Positions 7,586 through 16,106 of a DNA stretch of 64,000 bases are shown here, one piece after another (the first letter of the stretch is position 1; the number at the start of each line of letters is the position of its first letter). The position numbers were made by a program, and so were the translations under genes. The stretch comes from Streptomyces sp. NRRL F-525 (lineage in GTDB: Bacteria > Actinomycetota > Actinomycetes > Streptomycetales > Streptomycetaceae): contig NZ_JNXE01000026.1 of NCBI RefSeq assembly GCF_000716605.1, positions 62,001 through 126,000 on the forward strand, written 5' to 3'. Under the pieces are notes generated by a model. It made no database searches. It was given only the letters and a program-made list of their open reading frames with translations, and was not told the DNA's origin.

Positions 7586-8485
7586 TCACGATCCGAGAAA
7601 ACCGGTGAGGTGACGGCCCAGTCGCTCCGGCGCGGCATGCGGCAGCGCGTGATGCGAGACGTCCGGGAGGATGTCCGTCTCGACGCGCGGCAGCAGACCG
7701 CCCGCCCGGGCCGCCACCAGGTGCGTGATGGGGGTCCCCCCGGTCGAGCGAAGCCGAGACTGGGGGAGGGTCCTGCTGCTTCCGGCCAGAAGCAGCAGGA
7801 CCGACGCGTTCAGCCCGCGCAGCGCCTCGGGCGCCGGGCGGGGACCGGTCACCGGTTTCGCGGACGGGAACCCCGCGCCCGCCTCCTGGAGGCGCAGCCA
7901 GTCGGGGTCCAGCGGCACTCCCCCGGTCTCCCACTCCAGGAACGCGCGGACGCGGCGCGGGGTGGGCCGCAGCAGCATCGGCAGCGCGTGCAGCAGGTAC
8001 GCCGTCTCGTACCCGGCGAAGCACTGGGTCGGGTCGAGGAGGAACAGACGGCGTACCCGGGCGGGCGCGCGCAGTGCGTAGTGCAGCGCGATCCAGCCAC
8101 CGTACGAATGCCCGCCGAGGTCCACGACCGGCGCCCCCAGCCCGTCGAGCACCGCGTCCAGCCAGACCGTCAGATCGGCCACCGTGCGCGGCCTCCGGCC
8201 GACCACCGGAACGCTGCGGCCCGGGGCGCCGATCAGGTCGACGGCGTAGAGGCGGTGGGTGCGGGCGAGTTGAGCTGCCTGGGCGTACCAGGACGCCGAG
8301 GTCGCTCCCCCGCCGCCCGGCAGCAGGACGAGCGGGCGGCCGCCGGCGGGCCCGCACACGTTCACGTACGTCTCCCCGAACGGGGTCGGGACGACGACCG
8401 CCTCCCGCTCGGCCGGCCACTTCGCCATGACCTTGTCGTACGCGGACTCGAAGCGGTCCCTGTCGTACGGGCTGCGGATTCCCAT
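7586..8485 (-). CDS. alpha/beta-fold hydrolase with an inserted repeat element
   Basis: A 299-residue alpha/beta hydrolase. The nucleophile elbow is GHSYGG (Ser127), the oxyanion region is LLPGGGG near 55-60, and the catalytic His is probably in DVSHHALP near 278; substrate unknown. Residues about 238-254 (RTLPQSRLRSTGGTPIT) are encoded by a palindromic Streptomyces repeat (7730-7771) inserted in frame just where the acid-residue loop should be, so activity may be impaired. The ATG at 8485 has GGAGAGG at good spacing; a GTG nine bases upstream (8494) is too close to that site. Divergent from the MarR-like gene. Confidence 0.8.
   Translation of the reverse strand: MGIRSPYDRDRFESAYDKVMAKWPAEREAVVVPTPFGETYVNVCGPAGGRPLVLLPGGGGATSASWYAQAAQLARTHRLYAVDLIGAPGRSVPVVGRRPRTVADLTVWLDAVLDGLGAPVVDLGGHSYGGWIALHYALRAPARVRRLFLLDPTQCFAGYETAYLLHALPMLLRPTPRRVRAFLEWETGGVPLDPDWLRLQEAGAGFPSAKPVTGPRPAPEALRGLNASVLLLLAGSSRTLPQSRLRSTGGTPITHLVAARAGGLLPRVETDILPDVSHHALPHAAPERLGRHLTGFLGS
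7730..7771. repeat. palindromic repeat element inside coding sequence
   Basis: TCCCCCCGGTC and GACTGGGGGA form a near-perfect stem around the loop GAGCGAAGCCGA, itself bordered by complementary TCG/CGA. I recognise this as a small element found at many places in Streptomyces genomes. Here it lies within the hydrolase gene and keeps the reading frame. Confidence 0.65.
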
Positions 8486-8574
8486 ACCGCTCACCTCTCC
8501 TTCCCCTTCATTGTCCCCGGGCCGTCGCGGTCGAACTCGGCCTGCACAGCGCCCGATTCGCGAACCAGAACGGT

Positions 8575-8922
8575 ATGCACCCCACGGACGTCCGCGCCCT
8601 GATCGCCCTCATGGACGCCGACCGGGCCGGCGAGGAGATGACGACCGGGCGGCTCGGCGGCGCGCTCGGGCTCAACTCGGCGGGGACCACCGCCCTGGTC
8701 GACCGGCTGGAACGGGCCGGGCATGTGCGGCGGGTGCGGAGCGAGGGGGACCGGCGCAGGGTCGTGGTCGAGGTGGACCAGCGGGCGGTCGCACTCGGGC
8801 AGGACTTCTTCGGTCCGCTCATCGGGAGGGCCGTAGAGCTGCTCCAGGGGTACGACGACCGGGAGTTGGCGGCGGTCCGGGGCTTCCTGGACGGGGTCCG
8901 CGAGGCCGCCGCCGAGGGCTAA
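8575..8922 (+). CDS. MarR-family regulator, 5' end uncertain
   Basis: At least 115 residues of a MarR-type winged-helix regulator. The HTH (RLGGALGLNSAGTTALVDRLERAGHV) and wing (RRVRSEGDRRRVVVEV) are intact and a C-terminal dimerisation helix follows. The sequence in the same frame before the ATG at 8575 (VAVELGLHSARFANQNG, from about 8524) is clearly the missing first helix of the family. However, no ATG, GTG or TTG occurs in that frame back to the stop at 8428, and no ribosome binding site precedes 8575. The gene may be 5'-damaged, may have lost one base, or may use an unusual start. Its partner is probably the divergent hydrolase. Confidence 0.6.
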   Translation: MHPTDVRALIALMDADRAGEEMTTGRLGGALGLNSAGTTALVDRLERAGHVRRVRSEGDRRRVVVEVDQRAVALGQDFFGPLIGRAVELLQGYDDRELAAVRGFLDGVREAAAEG

Positions 8923-9038
8923 CCCCATCGCATACGAGCCATACGGCGACACCCGTCCGCGAGTGCGAACAGCGGGTTCACAGCGGTCCCCGGGTGCGCC
9001 GTGCGCGGTGCACGTGAATCGGGACACAGCGCCACCAG

Positions 9039-9076
9039 GTAACACGGGGTTCACACTTGAGCAATGATCGGGAAAT
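9039..9076 (+). promoter_or_regulatory. GlnR-type box before glnII
   Basis: Four half-sites GTAAC, TTCAC, GCAAT and GAAAT follow each other with exactly six bases between each. This is the spacing of the GlnR consensus (GTNAC-n6-GAAAC, twice). The first and last half-sites match well, the middle two poorly. The box ends about 100 bases before the glnII start, consistent with known GlnR control of glnII in Streptomyces. Confidence 0.6.
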
Positions 9077-9179
9077 CGCATGTTGACAGGCTGCCCGGCA
9101 ATGAATCGCGGCGCTCCAGTGCCGCTGCGCCGCAGCACCCGCGAGTGCGACGAATGACCCACCCCGAAGGATGTGGCCC

Positions 9180-10208
9180 GTGACCTTCAAGGCTGAGTAC
9201 ATCTGGATCGACGGCACCCAGCCGACGGCCAAGCTCCGTTCCAAGACGAAGATCCTGGCGGACGACGCCAAGGGTGCCGAGCTGCCGATCTGGGGCTTCG
9301 ACGGGTCGTCCACGAACCAGGCCGAGGGGCACTCCTCGGACCGCGTGCTCAAGCCGGTCGCCAGCTTCCCGGACCCGATCCGCGGCGGCGACGACATCCT
9401 CGTCATGTGCGAGGTCCTCGAGATCGACATGACGCCGCACGAGTCCAACACGCGTGCCGCGCTCGTCGAGGTCTCCGAGAAGTACGCCGCGCAGGAGCCC
9501 ATCTTCGGCATCGAGCAGGAGTACACCTTCTTCGACGGCGCCCGCCCGCTGGGCTTCCCCGAGGGCGGCTTCCCGGCCCCCCAGGGCGGCTACTACTGCG
9601 GTGTCGGCGCCGACGAGATCTTCGGCCGCGAGATCGTCGAGGCCCACCTGGAGAACTGCCTCAAGGCCGGTCTCGCGATCTCCGGCATCAACGCCGAGGT
9701 CATGCCCGGCCAGTGGGAGTTCCAGGTCGGCCCGGTCTCCCCGCTGGAGGTCTCCGACCACCTGTGGATCGCCCGCTGGCTGCTCTACCGCACCGCCGAG
9801 GACTTCGGCATCTCCGCGACCCTCGACCCCAAGCCGGTCAAGGGCGACTGGAACGGCGCGGGCGCGCACACCAACTTCTCCACGAAGGCGATGCGCGAGG
9901 GCTACGACGCGATCATCACCGCGTGCGAGTCCCTCGGCGAGGGCTCCAAGCCCCTCGACCACGTCAAGCACTACGGCGCCGGCATCGACGACCGCCTGAC
10001 GGGCCTGCACGAGACCGCCCCGTGGAACGAGTACTCCTACGGCGTCTCCAACCGCGGCGCCTCGGTCCGTATCCCGTGGCAGGTCGAGAAGGACGGCAAG
10101 GGCTACATCGAGGACCGCCGTCCGAACGCGAACGTCGACCCGTACCTGGTGACCCGGCTGATCGTCGACACCTGCTGCGCGGCCCTGGAGAAGGCCGGCC
10201 AGGTCTGA
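9180..10208 (+). CDS. glnII: glutamine synthetase II (eukaryote-like)
   Basis: A 342-residue type II glutamine synthetase that makes glutamine from glutamate, ammonia and ATP in the cytosol. The beta-grasp and catalytic segments of the short GSII class are present: GFDGSSTNQAEG, FGIEQEYTFF, GQWEFQVGP, NGAGAHTNFSTK and the C-terminal GASVRIPWQV and DPYLVTRLIVD. No adenylylation site is expected in this class, so GlnE should not act on it. The GTG at 9180 has AAGGA at correct spacing; the in-frame ATG at 9171 overlaps that site. A GlnR-type box lies upstream and a strong hairpin terminator follows, so it is probably monocistronic. Confidence 0.96.
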   Translation: MTFKAEYIWIDGTQPTAKLRSKTKILADDAKGAELPIWGFDGSSTNQAEGHSSDRVLKPVASFPDPIRGGDDILVMCEVLEIDMTPHESNTRAALVEVSEKYAAQEPIFGIEQEYTFFDGARPLGFPEGGFPAPQGGYYCGVGADEIFGREIVEAHLENCLKAGLAISGINAEVMPGQWEFQVGPVSPLEVSDHLWIARWLLYRTAEDFGISATLDPKPVKGDWNGAGAHTNFSTKAMREGYDAIITACESLGEGSKPLDHVKHYGAGIDDRLTGLHETAPWNEYSYGVSNRGASVRIPWQVEKDGKGYIEDRRPNANVDPYLVTRLIVDTCCAALEKAGQV

Positions 10209-10224
10209 TCCCGCCCCGCTTCCG

Positions 10225-10261
10225 CGAAGAGGCGTCCACCATCGTGGTGGGCGCCTCTTCG
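10225..10261. terminator. glnII terminator
   Basis: GAAGAGGCG and CCACCA pair with TGGTGG and CGCCTCTTC around a TCG loop, giving a stem of about 16 bp with one bulge. It lies 18 bases after the glnII stop. Confidence 0.8.
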
Positions 10262-10354
10262 CGTTGTCGTCCCCGCCGCGTTTTCCGGTCAAGGAAGCGT
10301 CCAAGCTGTGAGAGGAGGGTCCTGTTGCGGGCGTGTGTCTGCTTCAATGGGCGC

Positions 10355-10477
10355 ATGGGCAACTACCAGAAGTGCGGAGCGACGGGTCGCCATGACCTCG
10401 AGCCCTTCTGGCCTTCCCGTCAGCACCATGACTTCGACCGGGTGTGTTGTCGCGCGATGAACGCGCCGGCCCTCTAA
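10355..10477 (+). CDS. possible 40-residue small protein
   Basis: An open frame of 40 codons (MGNYQKCGATG ... CCRAMNAPAL) in the 350-base gap between the glnII terminator and the regulator gene. It has three Cys, a few His and a mixed composition that does not look like pure shadow coding, but no ribosome binding site is visible and no homologue is known to me. Outside this frame and the terminator, the gap 10209-10561 holds only the presumed promoter and leader of the wHTH gene. Confidence 0.25.
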   Translation: MGNYQKCGATGRHDLEPFWPSRQHHDFDRVCCRAMNAPAL

Positions 10478-10561
10478 AGCCGAACCACCCTCGGCCTCCG
10501 GCCTGCGCGACTCGACGTACGTCCCCTCGACGAACCTCTCGCGCGAAAGAGCTGACCTCTC

Positions 10562-11137
10562 ATGGCGATCATCCGTTCCCTTCCCGCTCTTCCCTCCGCC
10601 CCGCTCGACACCCCCGCCCCGAACGCCCCACGGCACCATCTGCGCGCCGTGGACCGGGACGAGGTGATCGACGTGGCGGAGTTCCTGCCGCCGGGTGCCA
10701 CCTGGCTGCCCGCGCCGCCGCACACGCTGCCCACGCTGCCGGGGCAGCCGCCGATGGTCGGGTACCTCGTCCTCATCCCGGCCGACAGCCCGCACCTCGC
10801 CCGGACCGCCGACCCGGTCCCGCCGTCCCTCCCCGCCGAGGCCGAACCGCTCGTCCGCATCGACACCGTGCAGCGCACCGCCCAGCTGAACGGCGCGGAA
10901 CTCGACCTGACGTACCTGGAGTTCGAGCTCCTCGCGCATTTGGTGGCGCATCCCAACCGGGTGCACACGCGCGACCAGCTGGTCACCACGGTGTGGGGCT
11001 ACGGGCATGTGGGCGACGGCCGTACCGTCGACGTCCACATCGCGCGGCTGCGCCGCAAGCTGGGGGTCGAGCACCGGAAGGCGATCCAGACGGTGCGGCG
11101 GGTGGGGTACAAGTACACGCCGCCGACGGCTCGTTGA
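10562..11137 (+). CDS. winged helix-turn-helix regulator (OmpR-type DNA-binding domain)
   Basis: A 191-residue protein with an OmpR/PhoB-type DNA-binding domain in its C-terminal half (about 97-188): LTYLEFELLAHLVAHPNRVHTRDQLVTTVWG, then the recognition part RTVDVHIARLRRKLG and the wing VRRVGYKY. The N-terminal half is short, Pro-rich and lacks a receiver domain or phospho-Asp, so it is not a standard response regulator. It sits 350 bases after glnII; in S. coelicolor a GlnR-like regulator called GlnRII is encoded near glnII, and this may be its counterpart, though I cannot confirm that. AGAGCTGACCTCTC precedes the ATG; no strong ribosome site. Confidence 0.8.
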   Translation: MAIIRSLPALPSAPLDTPAPNAPRHHLRAVDRDEVIDVAEFLPPGATWLPAPPHTLPTLPGQPPMVGYLVLIPADSPHLARTADPVPPSLPAEAEPLVRIDTVQRTAQLNGAELDLTYLEFELLAHLVAHPNRVHTRDQLVTTVWGYGHVGDGRTVDVHIARLRRKLGVEHRKAIQTVRRVGYKYTPPTAR

Positions 11138-11212
11138 TCATCTGCGGTCCGGTCGTCTGCTGACGGCAGATCTACGTTCCGTTCCGTGCGCCTCGCGGGC
11201 AGAGTCACCGGT

Positions 11213-12217
11213 ATGAGACTTCTGGTGCTGGGCGGTACGGAGTTCGCGGGGCGGGCCGTCGTGGAGGCTGCCCTCGGCCGGGGCTGGGAGGTGACCGTTC
11301 TCAACCGGGGGCGGCACGAACCCCCGGCCGGGGTACGGGCGTTGCGGGGTGACCGCACCGCGCCCGGTGGGCTCGCCGCGTTGGCCTCCGGCGAGTGGGA
11401 TGCCGTGGTCGACACCTGGTCGGCGGCGCCGCGGGCTGTCGACGACGCGGCGCGGCTGCTTGCCGATCGGGTGGGGCGGTATGTGTATGTGTCGAGCTGC
11501 TCTGTGTACGCGTGGGCTCCGCCGGGCGGGTACGGGGAGGATGCGCCGCTTGTCGAAGGGGCCTTGGCCGCCGCCGACAAGACCGACTACGCGCGGGACA
11601 AGCGGGGCGGGGAGTTGGCCGCGCTCGGGGCGTTCGGGGCGGAGCGGTCGGTGTTCGCTCGGGCCGGGCTCATTCTCGGGCCGTACGAGAACATCGGGCG
11701 GTTGCCGTGGTGGTTGGGGCGGGTTGCTCGGGGTGGGCCTGTGTTGGCGCCCGGGCCTCGGGAGTTGGCGCTTCAGTACGTCGATGTGCGGGATCTTGCG
11801 GAGTGGTTGTTGGGGGCGGTGGAGCGGGAGTTGAGCGGGGCGTACAACCTCATCTCTCCTCAAGGGCACGCGACGATGGGGGCTTTGCTGGACGCGTGTG
11901 TGCGGGTTACGGGTGGGGTGGCTGAGCTGCGGTGGACTTCGGCGGAAGTCGTGCTCGGGGCGGGGATCGAGCCGTGGACTCAGTTGCCGGTGTGGGTGCC
12001 GGCGGGGAGTGAGGGGTACGACGCGTTGCACAGTGCGGATGTGTCTCGGGCGGTCGCTACTGGGCTGACGTGTCGGTCCGTTGAGGAGACGGTGGGCGAT
12101 ACGTGGGGTTGGTTGCAGAGTGTTGGTGGGGCTGCGCCTCAGCGACCTGATCGGCCGGTGGTGGGGCTTGACCCTGTTGTGGAGGCGAAGGTGCTTGGGG
12201 TGCCGGTGGAGGGGTGA
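11213..12217 (+). CDS. NAD-dependent epimerase/reductase family protein
   Basis: A 334-residue short-chain dehydrogenase-like protein of the extended (epimerase) type. The dinucleotide-binding loop is at the very N-terminus (LVLGGTEFAGRAV, with TEFAG in place of the usual TGFIG), and a D-x-R pair (LRGDRTAP) follows the second strand. The catalytic YxxxK tyrosine appears as Y-A-R-D-K (DKTDYARDKRGGE), so the active site looks complete. Substrate unknown; relatives are annotated as reductases or mRNA-binding CSP41-like proteins. The ATG at 11213 places the Rossmann motif at the usual distance. Codon use in the 3' half tolerates more T at third positions than the neighbours. It ends at a dispersed hairpin repeat. 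Confidence 0.8.
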   Translation: MRLLVLGGTEFAGRAVVEAALGRGWEVTVLNRGRHEPPAGVRALRGDRTAPGGLAALASGEWDAVVDTWSAAPRAVDDAARLLADRVGRYVYVSSCSVYAWAPPGGYGEDAPLVEGALAAADKTDYARDKRGGELAALGAFGAERSVFARAGLILGPYENIGRLPWWLGRVARGGPVLAPGPRELALQYVDVRDLAEWLLGAVERELSGAYNLISPQGHATMGALLDACVRVTGGVAELRWTSAEVVLGAGIEPWTQLPVWVPAGSEGYDALHSADVSRAVATGLTCRSVEETVGDTWGWLQSVGGAAPQRPDRPVVGLDPVVEAKVLGVPVEG

Positions 12218-12238
12218 GTCGTTGTCTGCGGGCGCGTT

Positions 12239-12268
12239 GGGGCTGGGCGCGCAGTTCCCCGCGCCCCT
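12239..12268 (+). repeat. dispersed 30-bp palindromic repeat, copy 1
   Basis: GGGGCTGGGCGCGCAGTTCC followed by CCGCGCCCCT. The arms GGGCGCG and CGCGCCC give a 7-bp stem with an 8-base loop. It sits 22 bases after the epimerase stop and may act as a terminator. Four more copies occur in the window. Confidence 0.8.
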
Positions 12269-12351
12269 AAAGGCGGGTGGGGATAGCACCACCCCTTTCG
12301 TGGGGGCCTGAGCGGTGTGACCCGGGCTTGGTCCTCCGTAAGACTGGGCTT

Positions 12352-13614
12352 ATGGAAATGAAGCGTGAGCGGGCCCGTGTTGTCCTGGTGGCCGGGGTGC
12401 GTGGGCTTGGGCTCGCGATCGTCTCGCTCGGGGGTTCGCTCACCCTGTTCGTCCTGACCGTCGTGTCCCTTGTGCTGGTGCCGTTCGGGGTCGGGCTGAT
12501 CACCACGCCCTGGGTGCTGGCCGGGGTGCGGGCGCAGGCGGATCGGCGGCGGCGGCTTGCCGCGGAGTGGTGCGGGGTGCGGATTCCGCCCGCCTATCGG
12601 GCGGTGCCGCCGGGTGCGCGGCCCTGGACCCGGACCTTTCGCCTGCTCGGTGACCCTGCCACCTGGCGGGATCTCCTGTGGCTGCCCGTCGACATGGTCG
12701 CCGGGTTCGTGACCGCCTTGCTGCCCGCCGTGCTGGTCTTCTATCCGCTGGAGGGCTTCGCGTTGGCGTTCGGGCTGTGGCGGGTGTTCACGGACGGGAC
12801 GTATGTGGGGTGGTGGTACGGGTTCGTGCCGGTGAGTGGGCAAGGTAGTGCGCTGCTCGCGGGGTTGCTGGGTGTTGGGATTCTCATCGCCGCCTTCTTC
12901 CTCACCCCTCCCCTCCTCCGCGTGCACTTTCTGCTGACCCGGGCTCTGCTCGCTCCGGGGCAGGGTCAACTCGCCGAGCGCGTACGGGTGTTGACCGAGA
13001 CGCGGCGGGATGCAGTGGATGGTTCCGCCGCTGAGCTACGGCGGATCGAGCGCGATCTGCATGACGGGGCGCAGGCCCGGCTGGTGGCCATGGGGATGGA
13101 TCTCGGGACCATCGAGGCGCTGTTGGAGAAGAACCCTGCCAAGGCCCGGGAGTTGCTCGCCCGGGCTCGGCAGTCCTCCGTCGAGGCTCTCGACGAGTTG
13201 CGGGATCTCGTTCGGGGGATTCATCCGCCGGTGCTGGCGGAGCGTGGACTGGCAGATGCCGTGCGGGCGTTGGCGCTGCGGATGCCGGTGGCGACCGAGG
13301 TGAGTGCGGAGCTCGGGGGTGGGCGGGCCGACGCGCCGGTCGAGTCGGCCGCGTACTTCGCCGTGAGTGAGGTGCTCACCAATGCCGTGAAGCACTCCGG
13401 GGCCGATCGGATCTGGGTCGATATGCGTTACGGGGAAGGGGCGTTGAGGATCTCCGTCACCGACAACGGGCGGGGTGGTGCCGTGGTCGGGGGCGGGTCG
13501 GGGCTCTCCGGGGTCGGGCGGCGGCTGGGTACATTCGACGGCGTCCTGGCCGTCAGCAGTCCCGCGGGCGGTCCCACCATGGTGACCATGGAGATTCCGT
13601 GCGTGTTGTCCTAG
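12352..13614 (+). CDS. sensor histidine kinase, DesK/NarL-partner type
   Basis: A 420-residue membrane histidine kinase. Hydrophobic segments at about 10-57, 114-145 and 165-186 form the membrane sensor (PF13796-like putative sensor domain). A HisKA_3 dimerisation domain carries the phospho-accepting His237 in RRIERDLHDGAQAR. The HATPase domain shows the N box VSEVLTNAVKHSG (337-350) and the DNGRGG G box (371-376). The stimulus is unknown. A second ATG lies two codons downstream (12358); neither has an obvious ribosome site. Its 3' end overlaps the response regulator by 16 bases, so the pair is translationally coupled. Confidence 0.9.
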   Translation: MEMKRERARVVLVAGVRGLGLAIVSLGGSLTLFVLTVVSLVLVPFGVGLITTPWVLAGVRAQADRRRRLAAEWCGVRIPPAYRAVPPGARPWTRTFRLLGDPATWRDLLWLPVDMVAGFVTALLPAVLVFYPLEGFALAFGLWRVFTDGTYVGWWYGFVPVSGQGSALLAGLLGVGILIAAFFLTPPLLRVHFLLTRALLAPGQGQLAERVRVLTETRRDAVDGSAAELRRIERDLHDGAQARLVAMGMDLGTIEALLEKNPAKARELLARARQSSVEALDELRDLVRGIHPPVLAERGLADAVRALALRMPVATEVSAELGGGRADAPVESAAYFAVSEVLTNAVKHSGADRIWVDMRYGEGALRISVTDNGRGGAVVGGGSGLSGVGRRLGTFDGVLAVSSPAGGPTMVTMEIPCVLS

Positions 13615-14252
13615 CCGAAGACCTGTTCCTGCTGCGGGACGGGCTGGTCAGGTTGTTGGAGGCCTACGACTTCGAGATCGTCGCGGCGGTGGAGAGCGGG
13701 CCCGAACTGACCAGGGCGCTGGCCGAGTTGGCGCCCGACGTCGCCGTGGTCGACGTACGGCTGCCACCCACGCACACCGACGAGGGGCTGCAGTGCGCGC
13801 TGCGGGCGCGGCGGGAGCGGCCGGGGCTGCCGGTGCTCGTGCTGTCGCAGCACGTGGAGCAGTTGTACGCGCGGGAGTTGCTCGCCGACGGGACCGGCGG
13901 GGTGGGGTATCTGCTGAAGGACCGGGTGTTCGACGCGGAGCAGTTCGTGGATGCCGTGCGGAGGGTGGCGGGGGGTGGGACGGTGATGGATCCGCAGGTC
14001 ATCCAGCAGTTGCTGGCGCGGCGGGCCGCCGACGACCGGCCGCTGGGGCGGTTGACGCCACGGGAGGTCGAGGTGCTGGAACTGATGGCGCAGGGGCGGT
14101 CGAACGCGGCGATCGCGGGGCAACTCGTCGTCACGGAACGGGCGATCGGGAAGCACACGTCCAATATTTTCGCCAAACTGGGGCTGGAAGTCTCGGACGA
14201 TGACAATCGCCGCGTGCTGGCGGTATTGGCCTATTTGGACCAGGGACGCTGA
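13599..14252 (+). CDS. NarL/LuxR-family response regulator
   Basis: A 217-residue response regulator paired with the kinase just upstream. The receiver domain has the acidic pocket (AED, residues 6-8), the phospho-Asp52 in VVDVRLP and the conserved Lys in LLKDRV. The C-terminal LuxR HTH (LTPREVEVLELMAQGRSNAAIAGQLVVTERAIGKHTSNIFAKLGL) is complete. A GTG start at 13599 lies inside the kinase 3' end and gives the full receiver. Target genes are unknown; the exported DUF1996 protein next door is one candidate. Confidence 0.93.
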   Translation: MRVVLAEDLFLLRDGLVRLLEAYDFEIVAAVESGPELTRALAELAPDVAVVDVRLPPTHTDEGLQCALRARRERPGLPVLVLSQHVEQLYARELLADGTGGVGYLLKDRVFDAEQFVDAVRRVAGGGTVMDPQVIQQLLARRAADDRPLGRLTPREVEVLELMAQGRSNAAIAGQLVVTERAIGKHTSNIFAKLGLEVSDDDNRRVLAVLAYLDQGR

Positions 14253-14435
14253 GCACTACCTGTGAGTCGATCACAACTGCCGGTGTTTAAAGGGCAGTTG
14301 GGAGGGGACTTACCCAAGAATCTCTCATCAGTTTCTGAGACGGCTGAACACTCCTGGGACCCCCTGCGTATCAAAGGGCGCCGCTTCACTCCTGTCGGGC
14401 GCCTCGCTGCCCCGCAAGGAAGTCAGAGGAGTTCC

Positions 14436-15986
14436 ATGGGACGCAATGATCGTAAACGCCGTACGCCGCTGGCCACCAAGGCCATTGCCGCATCGGCTGC
14501 CCTAGCGCTCGGTGGGGGCGGGCTGCTCTGGGCACAGATGAACGCTTCGGCGCACGAGTCCAACTCGGGCCAGAACGAGACCAAGGCCGCGGCCGCCTCG
14601 GCGCAGGTCGCCACGATCGCCTGCCCGGACGTCGGCCAGCAGTTGACGAACGTGCCGCAGAAGGCCCGTCAGGGTGTCGCCGTCGAACTGGCGAACCTCG
14701 ACAAGCAGATCACCGAGGCCTACGCCCGGCTCGCGTCGACGCGTCAGGCCCAGGCGAACGACGCGAGCTTCGTGCAGAACGCGATCGTCGGCCCCCTCAA
14801 GGAGAAGCGGGCCGCGACGATCGACCGCATTCGCATCGACATCCAGCGGGTCGGCGGCACCGTCAACGCGACCGCGCTGAAGCAGCTCGCCGCCTGCACC
14901 ACGCAGAACGCCACGAACACCACCACGGCGGGTCGCGGCGGCGGCAAGGGCAACGGCGGCAAGGGCGGCGGGCAGAACAACGGCGGCGGTCAGAACACCG
15001 CGGCGCCGAGCGCGAGCGCAAGTGCCTCCGCGGCGCCCCCCGCCAACAACGGCGGCCAGGCCGGCAACGGCCCGGTGGCGGCCGACTTCGTGGACATCAC
15101 GAAGGTGGCGAACAACGTGCAGGCGAAGCCGCAGAACAGCGGCCAGGCTTCGACCGGCTCGTTCACCACCAAGTGCGGTGTCAACGCGAACAAGAACCAC
15201 AACACCGACAACGTCATCGTGGCGCCCGGCGTGACCAACGGCGCGCACCACGAGCACGACTACGTCGGCAACCAGAAGGTCAACGCGTTCTCCACGAACG
15301 ACTCGCTGCTGGCCGCCCCCTCCAGCTGCCAGAACCAGAGTGACCTCTCGTCGTACTACTGGCCGGTCGTGCGTGTGCAGGACGGCTCGCAGGAGTTCGA
15401 CGCCAACGCGGACGGCGGTGGCAAGGAAGGCAACGTCGGCAAGATCCTGACCGCGCAGTCGGCGCAGATCAAGTACGTCGGTTCGCCGGCCAGCAAGGTC
15501 GTCGCGATGCCGCAGTTCCTGCGCATCATCACCGGTGACGCCAAGACCCTCACCAACGGTCTGGCCAACGCCAACGCGCACTGGAGCTGCACCGGCTTCG
15601 AGAACAAGGTCCAGCTGACGGAGCAGTACCCGATCTGCCCCCAGGGCAGCAACGTGGTCCGCACCTTCGCGTTCCAGAGCTGCTGGGACGGCGTGAACAT
15701 CGACAGCGCCAACCACCGTACGCACGTGGCCTTCGCGGACCCGGCGAGCGGTGTGTGCGGGAACGGCTTCAAGGCCATCCCGCAGCTGACGATGCGCCTG
15801 GTCTACAAGATCACGCCCCCCACCATCCAGGCGGACGGCACCGTGAAGAACGCCTACGCGGTGGACGGATTCCCGGAGCAGCTGCACAAGCCGTCGACCG
15901 ACCACGACGACTTCATCAGCGTCACCAAGAACAACCTGGCGGCGAAGATCGCCAACTGCATCAACGCCGGCAAGAACTGCCAGTAA
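14436..15986 (+). CDS. exported DUF1996-domain protein
   Basis: A 516-residue secreted protein. The signal sequence follows a basic start (GRNDRKRR), with a hydrophobic core near 14-33 and a likely cut after ASA. An N-terminal helical region (about 50-165) has paired cysteines, then a Gly/Asn/Ser-rich linker (about 170-225), then a DUF1996 domain (about 235-510) with repeated His and Cys ([15 protein letters not shown] ... [18 protein letters not shown]). DUF1996 is common in fungal secreted proteins; its activity is unknown. AGAGGAG seven bases before the ATG at 14436 sets the start; the frame is open further upstream but that part is the leader. An inverted repeat TGTGAGTCGATCACA lies at 14261-14275. 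A strong terminator follows the gene. Confidence 0.85.
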   Translation: MGRNDRKRRTPLATKAIAASAALALGGGGLLWAQMNASAHESNSGQNETKAAAASAQVATIACPDVGQQLTNVPQKARQGVAVELANLDKQITEAYARLASTRQAQANDASFVQNAIVGPLKEKRAATIDRIRIDIQRVGGTVNATALKQLAACTTQNATNTTTAGRGGGKGNGGKGGGQNNGGGQNTAAPSASASASAAPPANNGGQAGNGPVAADFVDITKVANNVQAKPQNSGQASTGSFTTKCGVNANKNHNTDNVIVAPGVTNGAHHEHDYVGNQKVNAFSTNDSLLAAPSSCQNQSDLSSYYWPVVRVQDGSQEFDANADGGGKEGNVGKILTAQSAQIKYVGSPASKVVAMPQFLRIITGDAKTLTNGLANANAHWSCTGFENKVQLTEQYPICPQGSNVVRTFAFQSCWDGVNIDSANHRTHVAFADPASGVCGNGFKAIPQLTMRLVYKITPPTIQADGTVKNAYAVDGFPEQLHKPSTDHDDFISVTKNNLAAKIANCINAGKNCQ

Positions 15987-16010
15987 GACCCAGTAGGACC
16001 CGGTAGTACG

Positions 16011-16043
16011 AAGCGGGCGGTGGGATTCTCCCACCGCCCGCTT
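16011..16043. terminator. strong hairpin terminator
   Basis: A perfect 15-bp stem (AAGCGGGCGGTGGGA, loop TTC, TCCCACCGCCCGCTT) lies 25 bases after the DUF1996 gene stop. It can serve both this gene and the convergent lipoprotein gene. Confidence 0.85.
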
Positions 16044-16106
16044 TCGTGTGTGTCCTGGCCTAACCGGTGTCGGCCCTGTGAGGGGTGTGAACCCGGTACA
16101 GCCTTT

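Noticed and set aside
14262..14435. c-di-AMP (ydaO) riboswitch in the leader of the DUF1996 gene
   Set aside because: Considered because of the long leader, but the conserved ydaO blocks are not present.
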